NCBI RefSeq assembly: GCF_003254545.1
Contig: NZ_QJRH01000073.1
Location: 372,001-436,000, forward strand
DNA from: Flavobacterium tistrianum
Lineage (GTDB): Bacteria; Bacteroidota; Bacteroidia; Flavobacteriales; Flavobacteriaceae
Direction: 5' to 3'
Length of the DNA stretch: 64,000 nucleotides
Each line of letters opens with the position of its first letter. The stretch's first letter is position 1. Positions 15,996-25,754 of this stretch are shown here, piece after piece. The position numbers were made by a program, and so were the translations under genes. Below the pieces are notes generated by a model. It was not told the origin of the DNA and did no database searches. It was given only the letters and a program-made list of their open reading frames with translations.

Positions 15996-18900
15996 TTATT
16001 CTTTTATCGTTTGAACTTGAGTTGCGATCTTCTTTCTTGATACTTTTTCCTGTAAATACTGGAATACAATGAAAAGCAACGGAATCACAAAAACTCCTAG
16101 CACAACACCGCTAAACATTCCGACTGCGGCACTCACACTGATAGATCGGTTTCCAACCGCCGTTCCTCCAGAAGCAAACATTAGCGGAATCATACCTACA
16201 ATAAATGCCAACGAAGTCATGATAATTGGTCGTAACCTAGATTTTGCCCCTTCAATTGCTGCATCGATTATGGTTAATCCAGCGAGACGTCTCTGCAATG
16301 CAAACTCCACAATCAAAATCGCGTTTTTAGCCAGAAGTCCAACAAGCATGATTAATCCAACCTGAACATAGATATTGTTATCTAAACCAACCACTTTAAT
16401 TCCGGCGAAAGCCCCTAAAATTCCTGTTGGGATAGAAAGCAATACGGCAAGTGGCAATAAATAACTTTCGTACTGCGCTGCCAATAAGAAAAATACAAAC
16501 AGAAGACATAATCCAAAAATGGCAACAGTCTGACTACCTCCTGCTTTTTCTTCAAGACTTAAACCTGTCCATTCGTACGTATAATCAGATGGCAGTTTAT
16601 CTAAAACTTGTTCCAGATTTTCCATAATTTGTCCGTTACTATAGCCGGGCAATGCCATGGCTGTAATGTTTACCGAATTATAAAGATTATAACGGTTTAC
16701 AGATTCTGGTCCGTACACTTTATGGAACTTCACTATAGATTTTACAGGAACCATTTGCATATCAGCATTTCTTACGAAAATTTCATTAAACGCATCTTCA
16801 TCCATTCTAAAAATACCATCAGCTTTTACGTTCACACGGTAAAATTTACCAAATCTCGAAAAGTCAGCTGATTGGTCTCCTGCAAAATAGGTTTGAATAT
16901 TTCCTAAAAGCTCTTTGATATTTACACCCATTTGGCGCGCTTTATCTTCGTCAACTTCCAATTCCAATTGCGGATAATCGGCTCTAAAAGTCGTGTACGC
17001 ATATTGCACTCCAGGCTGTTTCATAATCTGTGCGATTACTTTATCAGACATGGCTTTTAAAGTTTCTGGACTTCTCGCCATTCTGTCCTGCAACACGATT
17101 TCAGCACCACTTGTTACACCGAATCCTTCTACGGGAGGCATTCTAAAAACCATGATCTGACCTTCTTTTATTTTAGCCAGTTTTCCGCTTACGATATTCA
17201 TGATTTCTTCAATATCCTTAACCGCTCCTCTATCTTTCTTTGGTTTCAGTTTTATAAAACCTAATCCATAAGCTGGACTGGAACTGTTACTCAAAATATT
17301 AAATCCTGTAATACTCGTATTGACATCAATTGCTTCAAGCGGAGCCAATTCTTTTTCCAATTTCTGAATTACAGCTGTAGTACGATCAAGTGCTGTACCT
17401 GGCGGCATTGATAAACTGTACACCATAAAACCGTCATCTTCAAGAGGCACGAAACTTTTTGGCGTAGACATCATGGTATAAACCGCAATGGCTGTAATTC
17501 CCACAACTAACCCTGCTGCAAACCATTTTCTGCCAATTAAGAAACGAACACCTTTGATATATCTTCCCGTTAAATTGTTGAAACTTGTATTGAATCCAAC
17601 GAAAAAACGGTCTTTAAAACTCGTTTTGTGTTCGTTATCTCCATCCTTATGTCCGTGATTTTTTAGCAAAAGCGCACATAATGCAGGCGTTAACGTCAAG
17701 GCATTTACAGCAGAGATAATAATTGCAATTGCCAATGTATAAGCAAATTGTTTATAGAAAATCCCTGAAGACCCCGTCATAAATCCGATCGGAATAAATA
17801 CAGCCGACATCACCAAAGTAATCGAAATTACCGCTCCCGTGATTTCTGCCATTGCGCTGTGTGTTGCTTCTTTGGCTGAAATTCCTTCGTCTTCTTCCAT
17901 TTTACTATGTACCGCTTCGACAACGACAATCGCATCATCGACTACGATTCCGATCGCGAGAACTAAAGCAAAAAGCGTTAGGATGTTAATGGTAAATCCG
18001 AAAACGAGCAGGAAGAAAAACGTTCCCACAATAGCAACCGGAACCGCGATAGCTGGAATAATCGTCGAGCGAAAATCCTGAAGGAAAATAAACACTACAA
18101 TAAATACCAGAATAAAAGCTTCTAATAAAGTTGATTTTACCTGTCCTGTAGCTTCATCCAATCTTTCTTTGGTACTCATTACGTTAACGTATTTAATACC
18201 TGGAGGAAAAGATTTAGATAATCGTTCTACTTCCTTATTGATTCCGATTTCAATGTCATTTGCGTTAGAACCCGAAGTCTGTAAAATGGCCATTGTAACG
18301 GCATTTTTACTATTCGATTTGTTGTCCCCGCTATACGAAAGAGAACCAAATTCTACTCTCGCTACATCTTTCAATCTTAAGACATTACTTCCAACGTTCT
18401 TAACGACAATATTTTCATACTGTTCTGGTTTGTTCTTTTTTCCTTTGTAACGAATTACATATTCTAAAGCTGCTGAAGATTCTTCTCCCAATTTTCCCGG
18501 AGCCGATTCTAAACTCTGTTCTGCAATGGCCTGAGTAACATCTGACGGAACCAAACCTGCATTGGCCATTTTACGCGGATCCAGCCAGATTCTCATCGAA
18601 TAATCCTTTACCCCAAAAATCTGAACCTGTCCTACTCCAGGAACACGTTTCATTTGTGGCACTAAATTGATATTCGCATAATTCTGCAAGAACAACTCAT
18701 CGTATTTGCTATTATCATCTGTATACAAGTTGAAAATAACAATCATACTATTTTGCTGCTTAGAAGTCGTTAATCCCATTCGGATAACTTCCTGAGGCAG
18801 TTTTGGCGTTGCTTGCTGTACTCTGTTCTGAACGTTTACCGCAGCTTGATCTGGATCTACTCCTTGTTTGAAAATGACACTGATCGAAAAAGATCCGTCA

Positions 18901-19151
18901 TTACTAGCAGTAGATTTAATGTACTGCATGTTTTCAACTCCGTTAATCTGCTCCTCTAATGGCGTTACTACCGAACGAATCACGGTTTCACTATTTCCTC
19001 CCGGATACGAACCGCTTACCATAACTGTTGGCGGTGAAATATCTGGGAATCTTGTTACCGATAATCGGGTAAGACCTATAATCCCCAGTATAACCAGTAC
19101 AATAGAGATAACTGTGGCCAATACTGGCCTGTCTATTATTTTCTTTAACAT
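15996..19151 (-). CDS. RND multidrug efflux transporter, AcrB/HAE1 family
   Basis: A 1051-residue inner-membrane pump of full AcrB-like length: one N-terminal helix, a large periplasmic loop, a group of helices, a second loop, and helices at the C-terminus. The proton-relay residues are Asp405-Asp406 in GIVVDDAIVVVE and the conserved lysine in LLAKNAILIVEFA. N-terminal signature: RFPDISPPTVMVSGSYPGG. It exports drugs, detergents or other amphiphiles driven by protons, with the upstream membrane-fusion protein and downstream channel. The operon is separated from the membrane-fusion gene by 27 bp. Substrate cannot be read from sequence. Confidence 0.92.
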   Translation of the reverse strand: MLKKIIDRPVLATVISIVLVILGIIGLTRLSVTRFPDISPPTVMVSGSYPGGNSETVIRSVVTPLEEQINGVENMQYIKSTASNDGSFSISVIFKQGVDPDQAAVNVQNRVQQATPKLPQEVIRMGLTTSKQQNSMIVIFNLYTDDNSKYDELFLQNYANINLVPQMKRVPGVGQVQIFGVKDYSMRIWLDPRKMANAGLVPSDVTQAIAEQSLESAPGKLGEESSAALEYVIRYKGKKNKPEQYENIVVKNVGSNVLRLKDVARVEFGSLSYSGDNKSNSKNAVTMAILQTSGSNANDIEIGINKEVERLSKSFPPGIKYVNVMSTKERLDEATGQVKSTLLEAFILVFIVVFIFLQDFRSTIIPAIAVPVAIVGTFFFLLVFGFTINILTLFALVLAIGIVVDDAIVVVEAVHSKMEEDEGISAKEATHSAMAEITGAVISITLVMSAVFIPIGFMTGSSGIFYKQFAYTLAIAIIISAVNALTLTPALCALLLKNHGHKDGDNEHKTSFKDRFFVGFNTSFNNLTGRYIKGVRFLIGRKWFAAGLVVGITAIAVYTMMSTPKSFVPLEDDGFMVYSLSMPPGTALDRTTAVIQKLEKELAPLEAIDVNTSITGFNILSNSSSPAYGLGFIKLKPKKDRGAVKDIEEIMNIVSGKLAKIKEGQIMVFRMPPVEGFGVTSGAEIVLQDRMARSPETLKAMSDKVIAQIMKQPGVQYAYTTFRADYPQLELEVDEDKARQMGVNIKELLGNIQTYFAGDQSADFSRFGKFYRVNVKADGIFRMDEDAFNEIFVRNADMQMVPVKSIVKFHKVYGPESVNRYNLYNSVNITAMALPGYSNGQIMENLEQVLDKLPSDYTYEWTGLSLEEKAGGSQTVAIFGLCLLFVFFLLAAQYESYLLPLAVLLSIPTGILGAFAGIKVVGLDNNIYVQVGLIMLVGLLAKNAILIVEFALQRRLAGLTIIDAAIEGAKSRLRPIIMTSLAFIVGMIPLMFASGGTAVGNRSISVSAAVGMFSGVVLGVFVIPLLFIVFQYLQEKVSRKKIATQVQTIKE

Positions 19152-19178
19152 GGAAATGTTATTTTATTAAATGAAAAA

Positions 19179-20324
19179 TTATTTGCTGCCTGTGTTTTTA
19201 GCAGCGATTTTTGGAACGACTTCCATTCCATCATAAAGCACATCGATATTATTCAACGCTACTTTATCTCCAGCTTTCAATCCAGATTTTACAAAATAAT
19301 CTGCTCCAGCGCTTCCCGCGATTTCAATTGGAACCATAGCTATTTTGTTGCCTTCTTTTAGAACAAAAACAAAAAATTTATCTTGGATATCTTTTACGCT
19401 CGCCATCGGAACAGTAATTACAGATGACAAACTTTTGTTCAAGACAATTCTTGCCGAACCTCCAGAACGCAATTCTTTTTTCGGATTTGGAAAGATCGCT
19501 TTTAAGGCAATTGTTCCCGTTGCACGATCAATGTTTCCGCTGGCAACTTCCAGTTTTCCTTTTTGATCATACTCGCTGTCATCGGCCATAATTAAACTCA
19601 CGGTCTGATTGCTTTTTGCATCTTTTGAAAAAGCCAAATAATCTGCTTCTGTCAAAGAAAAATATACAAATACGCTATTAATCTCTGAAAGTGTCGTTAG
19701 TGGAACGGCATCATTTGGGGTAACTAAATTTCCGATACGGTTTGGAATACGGCTAATATATCCGCTTACAGGAGCTTTAATTAAAGAGAAATCGGCATTT
19801 AACTGAGATGATCCTAAAGCAGCTTTTGCTTGTGCTACTTGTGCAGTTGCGGCTTCATAATTGGCTTGTGCTGTTTTTAATTGCATGTCTGAGAAAACTT
19901 TTCCCTCAACTAAAGGTTTGATTTTCTCCACTTCCAATTTCGCATTCGCCTGATTTGCTAAAGCGCTTTTATAAGCTGCACGGCTGTTGTTTACTTGTTC
20001 GGCATACACATCGCCTTTTATTTTAAAAAGCGATTGTCCTTTGGTTACATAATCTCCTTCTTTTACATAAATAGCTTCCAGATAACCTGAAACTTGCGCT
20101 TTTATATCAACGTTTACAGTACCTTCGACTGTTCCTGGGTATTTTTTTTCTACTTCTCCTGTTGCCGAATTAGTCTGTAAAAAGTCGACTTCTGGCTTTG
20201 GAGGAGCCATTTGCGCCTCTCCGCTTTTTCCGCATGAAGAAAGGGAGATCATTATCAATAAAATTGCAATCTTGCCCATTGCGTTATTATTTTTAAAAAA
20301 CTGTTTTGTCATTTTACTTTTCAT
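19179..20324 (-). CDS. RND efflux periplasmic adaptor lipoprotein (AcrA-type)
   Basis: A membrane-fusion protein of about 381 residues. The lipobox SSC puts the lipid anchor at Cys31. The domains follow the AcrA order: beta-barrel and lipoyl half-motif (KAQVSGYLEAIYVKEGDYVTKG), an alpha hairpin rich in Ala and Gln, the second lipoyl half (IKAPVSGYISRIPNRIGNLV), then a barrel and membrane-proximal domain. The frame is open to 20417, but a -7-like element (CAAATTTG on minus strand at 20342-20349) lies inside that extension, so I prefer ATG at 20324 (20312 is possible). It links the RND pump and TolC-type channel and is the first gene of the operon. Confidence 0.88.
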   Translation of the reverse strand: MKSKMTKQFFKNNNAMGKIAILLIMISLSSCGKSGEAQMAPPKPEVDFLQTNSATGEVEKKYPGTVEGTVNVDIKAQVSGYLEAIYVKEGDYVTKGQSLFKIKGDVYAEQVNNSRAAYKSALANQANAKLEVEKIKPLVEGKVFSDMQLKTAQANYEAATAQVAQAKAALGSSQLNADFSLIKAPVSGYISRIPNRIGNLVTPNDAVPLTTLSEINSVFVYFSLTEADYLAFSKDAKSNQTVSLIMADDSEYDQKGKLEVASGNIDRATGTIALKAIFPNPKKELRSGGSARIVLNKSLSSVITVPMASVKDIQDKFFVFVLKEGNKIAMVPIEIAGSAGADYFVKSGLKAGDKVALNNIDVLYDGMEVVPKIAAKNTGSK

Positions 20325-20341
20325 TTTTAAATGAATTACCT

Positions 20342-20349
20342 CAAATTTG
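20342..20349 (-). promoter_or_regulatory. Candidate -7 element for RND operon 1
   Basis: CAAATTTG on the minus strand differs from TAnnTTTG by one base and lies 18 bp before the preferred start codon of the adaptor gene. An upstream TTTT-rich -33 region is present, but the match is weak. Confidence 0.3.
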
Positions 20350-20473
20350 GCAGCAAAATAACAGCGTAAAACTGCTTTTTTAGGGAAGAAATTTACCCAA
20401 ACGACATTTTTTGACACTGAAACGTTGGCTCGGGTTTATGCCATGAAGGCGCTAGGGCGCGAAGTTTTTTTTT

Positions 20474-20687
20474 GCCACGAATTCACGAATTTCTCTAATT
20501 AAAATTATTGTTTGAAATACTGTGGATATAATTTCTCGAATTTTTATCAGCAAGAATGATAAAACACATAGTTTGTCATTTCCGACAAAAATGAGAGTAA
20601 AACATAGTAATTGCAAAAAAAAGAATTAGCGAAAATTTGTACAATTCACAGCAAAAACAAAGAATAAAATTCTCGTGAATTCGTGGC
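20474..20687. repeat. Inverted-repeat intergenic element (CACGAATTC type), copy 1
   Basis: The left end GCCACGAATTCACGA and right end TCGTGAATTCGTGGC form terminal inverted repeats of about 15 bp around 180 bp of non-coding DNA. A related but different-length element is at 45111-45237. The rest of the 410-bp gap between the RND operon and the response regulator holds short degenerate repeats such as TTTGTGCCTTTGCGCC. Confidence 0.6.
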
Positions 20688-20733
20688 GAAAAAAACCTTT
20701 GTCCCTTTGTGCCTTTGCGCCTTTGCGCCTTTC

Positions 20734-21489
20734 CTAACGATCCATCCACTGTTTAAAGAAAGGTGTTTTTTCTCTGCTGATAATCACCTCGCGTTCTGGA
20801 TCGAGTTTAAGTTGGATTTTTAGTTTTGCGTTAAAGTAATTCGCAATCGATTTGATGCTTTCTGCGCGAATGAAAAACTGGCGATTGGCACGGAAAAAGA
20901 CATTTGGATCTAATTCCTGCTCCAGTTCTTCCATGGTTTGCGGAATCGAGATAATTACACCAGATTTTAGGAATAAATTAGTGTTTTTAAATTCAGAATA
21001 TATAAAATCGATATCGGCAACGTCTACGCTTTTATAACCGTCACGATAGGTTACTAAAAAACGCATTCTGAAAACTGGTTTTTCAATCAGTTCTTTTAGA
21101 ATTCCAGCGATATTGGTTACGCTAGATTCATTTTTATTTAAAGATTTGAATTTGGTTAAGGCAAACTCCAATTCGTTTTTTTCAATGGGTTTCATCAAAT
21201 AATCGATGCTGTTTACCTTAAAGGCACGAATCGCATATTCATCATATGCTGTGGTAAAAATGACTGGACAAGTGATATTGATTTCATCAAAAATGGCAAA
21301 ACTTAATCCGTCAGCTAGACGAATGTCCATCGTAATTAAATCGGGAGTCGGATTTGAATTTAACCATGCAACAGTATCTACAACAGTATCAATAATGCCT
21401 AGAATTTCACAATTGGGTTCCAGTTCTTCGAGCAACCTTTTTAATCGGCTGGCATTAATGCTTTCATCTTCTACAATTAAAATTTTCAT
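20734..21489 (-). CDS. LytTR-family response regulator (system 1)
   Basis: A 252-residue two-component regulator. The receiver domain (residues 1-120) has the acidic pocket at Glu7-Asp8, phosphoacceptor Asp55 in LITMDIRLADG, and KPIEK lysine. The LytTR DNA-binding domain occupies the C-terminal 100 residues (FRMRFLVTYRDGYKSVDV, then FFRANRQFFIRAESI). It binds direct repeats of about 9 bp as a dimer by family knowledge. The frame is open upstream to 21513, overlapping the kinase, but the ATG at 21489 begins the canonical MKILIVEDE and sits five bases after the kinase stop. It pairs with the kinase at 21495-22589. The target genes are not evident here. Confidence 0.88.
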   Translation of the reverse strand: MKILIVEDESINASRLKRLLEELEPNCEILGIIDTVVDTVAWLNSNPTPDLITMDIRLADGLSFAIFDEINITCPVIFTTAYDEYAIRAFKVNSIDYLMKPIEKNELEFALTKFKSLNKNESSVTNIAGILKELIEKPVFRMRFLVTYRDGYKSVDVADIDFIYSEFKNTNLFLKSGVIISIPQTMEELEQELDPNVFFRANRQFFIRAESIKSIANYFNAKLKIQLKLDPEREVIISREKTPFFKQWMDR

Positions 21490-21494
21490 AACTC

Positions 21495-22589
21495 TTAAAT
21501 TAATGGCAGACATACGTCATAATAACCGTTTGATTCACTGAAAATAGGCATTCTTTCAGATAAAATTTTATAACGAAATTCGATATTTTTATTTCCAATT
21601 CCTGTTGAAGCCAGACTTTTACCAGCTGTTCTTTGCAAGTTATTTCGAACAATAATATCACCCGAATCAGAAAAAACAGCAATAGTAAGCGGATTAGCCA
21701 AAGTTGCCATATTGTGCTTTACGGCATTCTCTACCAATAACTGCAAGGTCAAAGGAGGTAAATGAAGCGCTAAAGAAGACGGATCAACTTCAATCTTTAA
21801 AGCAATTTTATCTCCGAGCCTTTTCTTCAACAAATAAAAATAAGCTTTTAGGAATTCTATTTCCTCTTTTACAGTAATGGTATCTTTATTTGAATTTGAA
21901 ATCATATAACGATATACTCTCGTTATATTTTCTAAAAACGAAGCCGCTTCTTTCTGATCTTCATAAATCAACTCAGTCAAAGTGCTGAAATTATTGAACA
22001 CAAAATGCGGATCTAACTGCATTTTTAAAGATTCTAATTTCGAACGTGTTACCGCTTCTTGCAGTTTCGACGCTCTCACTTTTAATTCAGCCGTTTCTAT
22101 AGCATTTAAACGCCATCTGTTCAGTAGAAATATTCCCGTATGAATCGCACTGATGAAAAGCGAAATAATGGCTGCCATAATTTTAGACTGCCAAATAGTA
22201 ACCAAATCGTTTACTTCTAGAGCTGTACATGGATATAAATAATCCCAAAGCCAAGAAAAAAAGTAATTGAGAAGAATATTTCCCGCAATTAAGCAGATAA
22301 ATTGGGCAATGGCCCTGAAAGCTGGATTTTGTTCCCAACTTATGTAATAGTTTAATTTTCGGCCGACAAACAAAGTGAGTTCTGTAAGTATGGCACAATA
22401 CAATAAAATTATGAAGATATCGAAGGTCTGATCTAAGTCGAGCAAACCTTCTTCTTCAAAATTTCGATACGGATTTAGGAAATAATACGAAGAAAGATAG
22501 ACCAAAAAAACGGCTGGAATTACTATAACCCTGTAGTACTTATAGAAAAAATTCTTGCTCGATTTTTTATTTTGGTTCTTTCTACCCAT
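21495..22589 (-). CDS. LytS/YehU-type sensor histidine kinase (system 1)
   Basis: A membrane sensor kinase of 364 residues. Four hydrophobic helices occupy about residues 20-170, with no large sensor domain outside them. The histidine-kinase motif is LKMQLDPHFVFNNFSTL, with the phosphorylatable His in DPHF, followed by the ATPase N-box LQLLVENAVKHN and a glycine-containing GIGNKNI loop. The ATG at 22589 is preferred over a TTG at 22601. It is followed by its response regulator after five bases, and preceded by fabH, which ends 39 bp upstream on the same strand, so a fabH-kinase-regulator operon is likely. Confidence 0.85.
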   Translation of the reverse strand: MGRKNQNKKSSKNFFYKYYRVIVIPAVFLVYLSSYYFLNPYRNFEEEGLLDLDQTFDIFIILLYCAILTELTLFVGRKLNYYISWEQNPAFRAIAQFICLIAGNILLNYFFSWLWDYLYPCTALEVNDLVTIWQSKIMAAIISLFISAIHTGIFLLNRWRLNAIETAELKVRASKLQEAVTRSKLESLKMQLDPHFVFNNFSTLTELIYEDQKEAASFLENITRVYRYMISNSNKDTITVKEEIEFLKAYFYLLKKRLGDKIALKIEVDPSSLALHLPPLTLQLLVENAVKHNMATLANPLTIAVFSDSGDIIVRNNLQRTAGKSLASTGIGNKNIEFRYKILSERMPIFSESNGYYDVCLPLI

Positions 22590-22628
22590 TAATTCACCCA
22601 ACTTGTAAAATTGAAAAATCCTATCTTA

Positions 22629-23675
22629 TTAGTGTTCTACCAGAACAGCTTCTGCCTTATTGATGGCTGTAATAGTTTCAACAGATTTTCTCTCGCGCAT
22701 AACGCCCCATTTCAAGCACGTTGCTCCCCATGAAAATCCTGCTCCAAAAGTAGTGATCAATACATTTTGTCCTTCTTTAAAATCATCTTTGAAATCCCAC
22801 AAACACAAGGGAACTGTTGCAGATGTCGTATTTCCGTAACGGTCAATATTTACTTTTACTTTTTCGAAATCAATACCTAAGCTTTCGCCCACAGCAGTGA
22901 TAATTCTTAAATTAGCCTGATGTGGAACTACCCAGTCAATTTGGTCTGATTCTAATTCGTTTTTCGCCAAAGCATCTTGCGAAACTTGGCTCATGGCAGC
23001 AACGGCTCTTTTAAATACAAAAGCTCCGTCTTGTTTTAAATAATGCGTTCTATGCAAAAGACTCTGCATAGAAGTTGGATTTCTAGAACCTCCAGCTGGT
23101 ACAGCCAAAGAAGAAACTCCGCTTCCGTCAGTTTTTAGGATTGTTTTCATTAATCCCGCATCAGATTCACTTTTTTCTAATAAAACTGCTCCTGCTCCAT
23201 CTCCGAAAAGAATACAAGTATTACGGTCTTCATAATCTACAATAGAGCTCATTTTATCTGCTCCAACGATGATTAATTTCTTATAGCGACCGCTTTCGAT
23301 CATGTTTGCTCCCATTTCCAGCGCATACAAAAATCCGCTGCAAGCTGCATTCATGTCAATTCCAAAAGCATTTGTAAGTCCGCTTTTATCGCAAACAATA
23401 CTTGCTGTTGGCGCTAAAATGTGATCTGGAGTTGCTGTTGCTACAAGCAAAGCCTCTATTTCTTCGCGATCTACCTTATAATTTGCGATAAGATTTTCAA
23501 TCGCTGCCGCAGCAAGATCAGATGTTGCTGTATCGTCGTCTGCGATTCTACGTTCTCTAATTCCGGTTCTTTTAATGATCCATTCCTCCGATGTATCAAC
23601 TGTTTCTGAAATTTTCTTATTGGTCAGAATTGATGATGGTACGTAACCACCTATAGCTGTAATTACTGCGCTCAT
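22629..23675 (-). CDS. fabH: 3-oxoacyl-ACP synthase III (KAS III)
   Basis: A 348-residue ketoacyl synthase III, which condenses an acyl-CoA with malonyl-ACP to start fatty acid or related chains. The catalytic triad is complete: Cys112 in NAACSGFLYAL, His252 in VVPHQANLRI, and Asn282 in YGNTTSATVP. A C-terminal extension of about 25 residues after the WG conserved end is present. Housekeeping fabH in Bacteroidota usually sits beside plsX and rpmF; this copy lies instead with a LytTR two-component pair (39 bp before the kinase), suggesting a second, regulated KAS III. Cytosolic. Substrate preference is not predictable from sequence. Confidence 0.85.
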   Translation of the reverse strand: MSAVITAIGGYVPSSILTNKKISETVDTSEEWIIKRTGIRERRIADDDTATSDLAAAAIENLIANYKVDREEIEALLVATATPDHILAPTASIVCDKSGLTNAFGIDMNAACSGFLYALEMGANMIESGRYKKLIIVGADKMSSIVDYEDRNTCILFGDGAGAVLLEKSESDAGLMKTILKTDGSGVSSLAVPAGGSRNPTSMQSLLHRTHYLKQDGAFVFKRAVAAMSQVSQDALAKNELESDQIDWVVPHQANLRIITAVGESLGIDFEKVKVNIDRYGNTTSATVPLCLWDFKDDFKEGQNVLITTFGAGFSWGATCLKWGVMRERKSVETITAINKAEAVLVEH

Positions 23676-24291
23676 TGTTTTTTATTTTTTTTAAGCTTTG
23701 TACTCTTAGAACCCAATGCTTACAATTTTTTCTCTCCTTTTTGACAGCTCATAATTAGGAAATAAAATCTTTTAGAGAAGTCAGAGGAATCCATAGTAGT
23801 ATTCCTTAAAAGCCGATTAAATCTGTTGGCGATAACTTTTTCTGAGAAATAATGTTTTAAAAAAACTTAACAAACTAAAAACATTATATAAAATCCAATT
23901 AAAATAAATTAAAAACCTACACAAAGTGTTCTCTCGGTATTACCTTGTATAGAACCTTTAATTTATTTTATTTTAAAATCATACAACGCGGTTTCAGTTT
24001 GCAGATAATTCCCAATTTTTAGCTGTTGCTATACTGATAAAAAAAACCTTTCTGCATTACGTTTTTAGAGTGTTGCAAAATTAATTTAAAAATATCTTAA
24101 ACGAGCAGACAATTAAGAATAATTAACAAAACTACCCGAAATGTTAAGATATAATTTTGAAATTCGGCAACCAGCCCAAAAAATTATAGAATCCCTAAAA
24201 TCAAAAAAAATCTGTTAAAATTTATTTTGATACTATTTCCTCAAAAAAACTTTATAATTTTTATATCATTAGTTTTAAATCAAATCAATCT
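23676..24291. other. 616-bp intergenic region, nothing recognised
   Basis: AT-rich DNA between fabH and the Usp gene. It has short poly-A/T stretches and no open frame, promoter match or shared repeat that I can defend. Confidence 0.4.
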
Positions 24292-25125
24292 TTAATAATT
24301 CGGAAACGACAATAATGGGATATCAAGTCCCGCTGCCAGAATCCTAGTTTTACTTCTGTGAACCAAAGAATCCCAAAAACCATATTTTTGAGGCACCATA
24401 ATTAACAAATTGGCCTCATAATTTTTAATTTCTTTCCTTATTTCGTTAATAACGGCATTTGATCTTACCGTTTTATACAAATATTTTACGTCCTCAAATT
24501 CTTTTTCGAGATTCGAATTCATCAATATCCTCTGTTGTTCTTCTTTCAAATCGTCCAACTTATCATCTACAGTAAAAAATTCAATTTCGGCTTCAAAATC
24601 TCCTAAAGCATTTTTTATCCAGCTAAATTTTTTAATAGCCGAAAAACTTAAATTGTCACAAGCATATAAAACCTTTCTTACATTAAGGAAACGTGCATTT
24701 TGAGGCACGGCTAAAACTGGAATCTGCAAATTCTTAATCGCCGTTGTAGTTGAATTTCCCAATAATTCTTGCTCAAAAGAACGCTCCGCCATTCCCATTA
24801 CCACAACATCTGCATGGGTCTCCTCAATAATTCTTGGGAGTTCGTCTTCTAAAAAAGAATATGTACAGATTGCTGCAGTTTCAATTCTATACAAATCGGC
24901 TGTTTCCTTTGCCAAATTTTCTAGTCTAGCAATAGCTCGATCAATCTGCTTTTGCATTGCATCTGCAGTTATATGTGAGTTTGCGCTGTGCACACTCAAT
25001 GAAAATGAATTAAATAAAACCAGTTTTGCGCCAGTAGCTCTAGCAAGTCCTGCTGCATAAGCAACGGCATTATTGGCAATATCAGAAAAATTTGTCGCGG
25101 CGATTATAGTAAGAGGTGAAATCAT
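24292..25125 (-). CDS. Universal stress protein with two tandem Usp domains
   Basis: A 277-residue cytosolic protein with two Usp alpha/beta domains. The first (residues 1-140) begins ISPLTIIAATNFSDIANNA and carries VVVMGMAERSFEQELLGNST, a variant of the G-2X-G-9X-G(S/T) ATP-binding motif; the second (145-277) has LYACDNLSF and a degenerate motif near LLIMVPQKYGFWDSL. The open frame extends upstream to 25200, but the ATG at 25123-25125 begins the canonical first strand. Two-domain Usp proteins are common in Bacteroidota and respond to stress; whether this one binds ATP is not proven. Confidence 0.82.
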   Translation of the reverse strand: MISPLTIIAATNFSDIANNAVAYAAGLARATGAKLVLFNSFSLSVHSANSHITADAMQKQIDRAIARLENLAKETADLYRIETAAICTYSFLEDELPRIIEETHADVVVMGMAERSFEQELLGNSTTTAIKNLQIPVLAVPQNARFLNVRKVLYACDNLSFSAIKKFSWIKNALGDFEAEIEFFTVDDKLDDLKEEQQRILMNSNLEKEFEDVKYLYKTVRSNAVINEIRKEIKNYEANLLIMVPQKYGFWDSLVHRSKTRILAAGLDIPLLSFPNY

Positions 25126-25292
25126 AAAAATGTAATTAAGCTTTCTGCAAAATTGCCTAAATAAATGCCTTCCACTTTTTTTATATAACTGAATAATCAT
25201 TTTTTACGACCCAACCGTAAAATATCATTCCCGAAAAAACAGGCTTTCCTTTTTTGTTTCTTACTTTAAAAATGATAAAATATGTGTGAATT

Positions 25293-25641
25293 TTAAACGC
25301 AAAGCACGCAAGGTTTTTTACTCGTCGGAATTTGTAAAAACGCAAAGATCGCAAAGCTGTATGTCTAAAGCTGATGCAAATTGCTCGCAATCCCGATAGC
25401 TATCGGGAGCGAAGTCGCAAAGCACTATATTTTTAATGCCACAGATTAATATGATAAAAATGATTTTGTTTCACGCAGATCCTTCAGATTTTAGCAGATT
25501 TTAATTTTTAAGACTTAAAAAAATCTGCGTTTATCTGCTTAAATCATTTAAAATCCGTATGAAATAAACCTTTGCGAACTTAAAATCTCCAGCATTTATA
25601 TAAAAAAAACTTAGCGCATCTTTGCGTTAAAAAACACCACG
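25293..25641. repeat. Composite intergenic repeats (CGCAAAGCACGCAAGG type)
   Basis: A stretch with CGCAAAGCACGCAAGG near its left end and GCGCATCTTTGCGTTAA at its right end, forming imperfect inverted arms, with internal CGCAAAGATCGCAAAG, a perfect CCCGATAGCTATCGGG palindrome at 25392-25407, and CGCAGAT/AGCAGATT motifs. Related stretches lie at 31033-31191 and 31808-32048. In all three, the right or left edge lies just upstream of a LytTR-like operator. Confidence 0.55.
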
Positions 25642-25649
25642 CTGAATCC

Positions 25650-25724
25650 TGTCCATTTCACCCCGAAGTTTGTCCGTTTCAACAAGTTTCTGATTTCGTT
25701 ATTAGCGCTTTCAACGCACATTTG
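25650..25724 (+). promoter_or_regulatory. LytTR-like direct-repeat operator and -7 element, promoter of DoxX-like gene
   Basis: Direct repeats TGTCCATTTCACC (25650-25662) and TGTCCGTTTCAAC (25671-25683) have a 21-bp period. The -7 element CACATTTG (25717-25724) starts 33 bp after the proximal repeat. Identical geometry is found before genes at 30895 and 31648. The core TCCGTTTCA fits the LytTR consensus [TA][AC][CA]GTTN[AG][TG] at seven of nine positions, and 21 bp is the period of AgrA-type sites. Confidence 0.72.
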
Positions 25725-25754
25725 TACCGTTAAATAACTTTAAATATCAAAATC

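Noticed and set aside
20325..20417. N-terminal extension of RND adaptor 1
   Set aside because: A -7-like element lies inside it and the extension places the lipoprotein signal too far from the start.
19179..22589. LytTR system 1 controlling RND operon 1 through direct repeats upstream of 20324
   Set aside because: GTTT-containing segments there are 30 bp apart with no convincing 21-bp repeat, so no operator is claimed.
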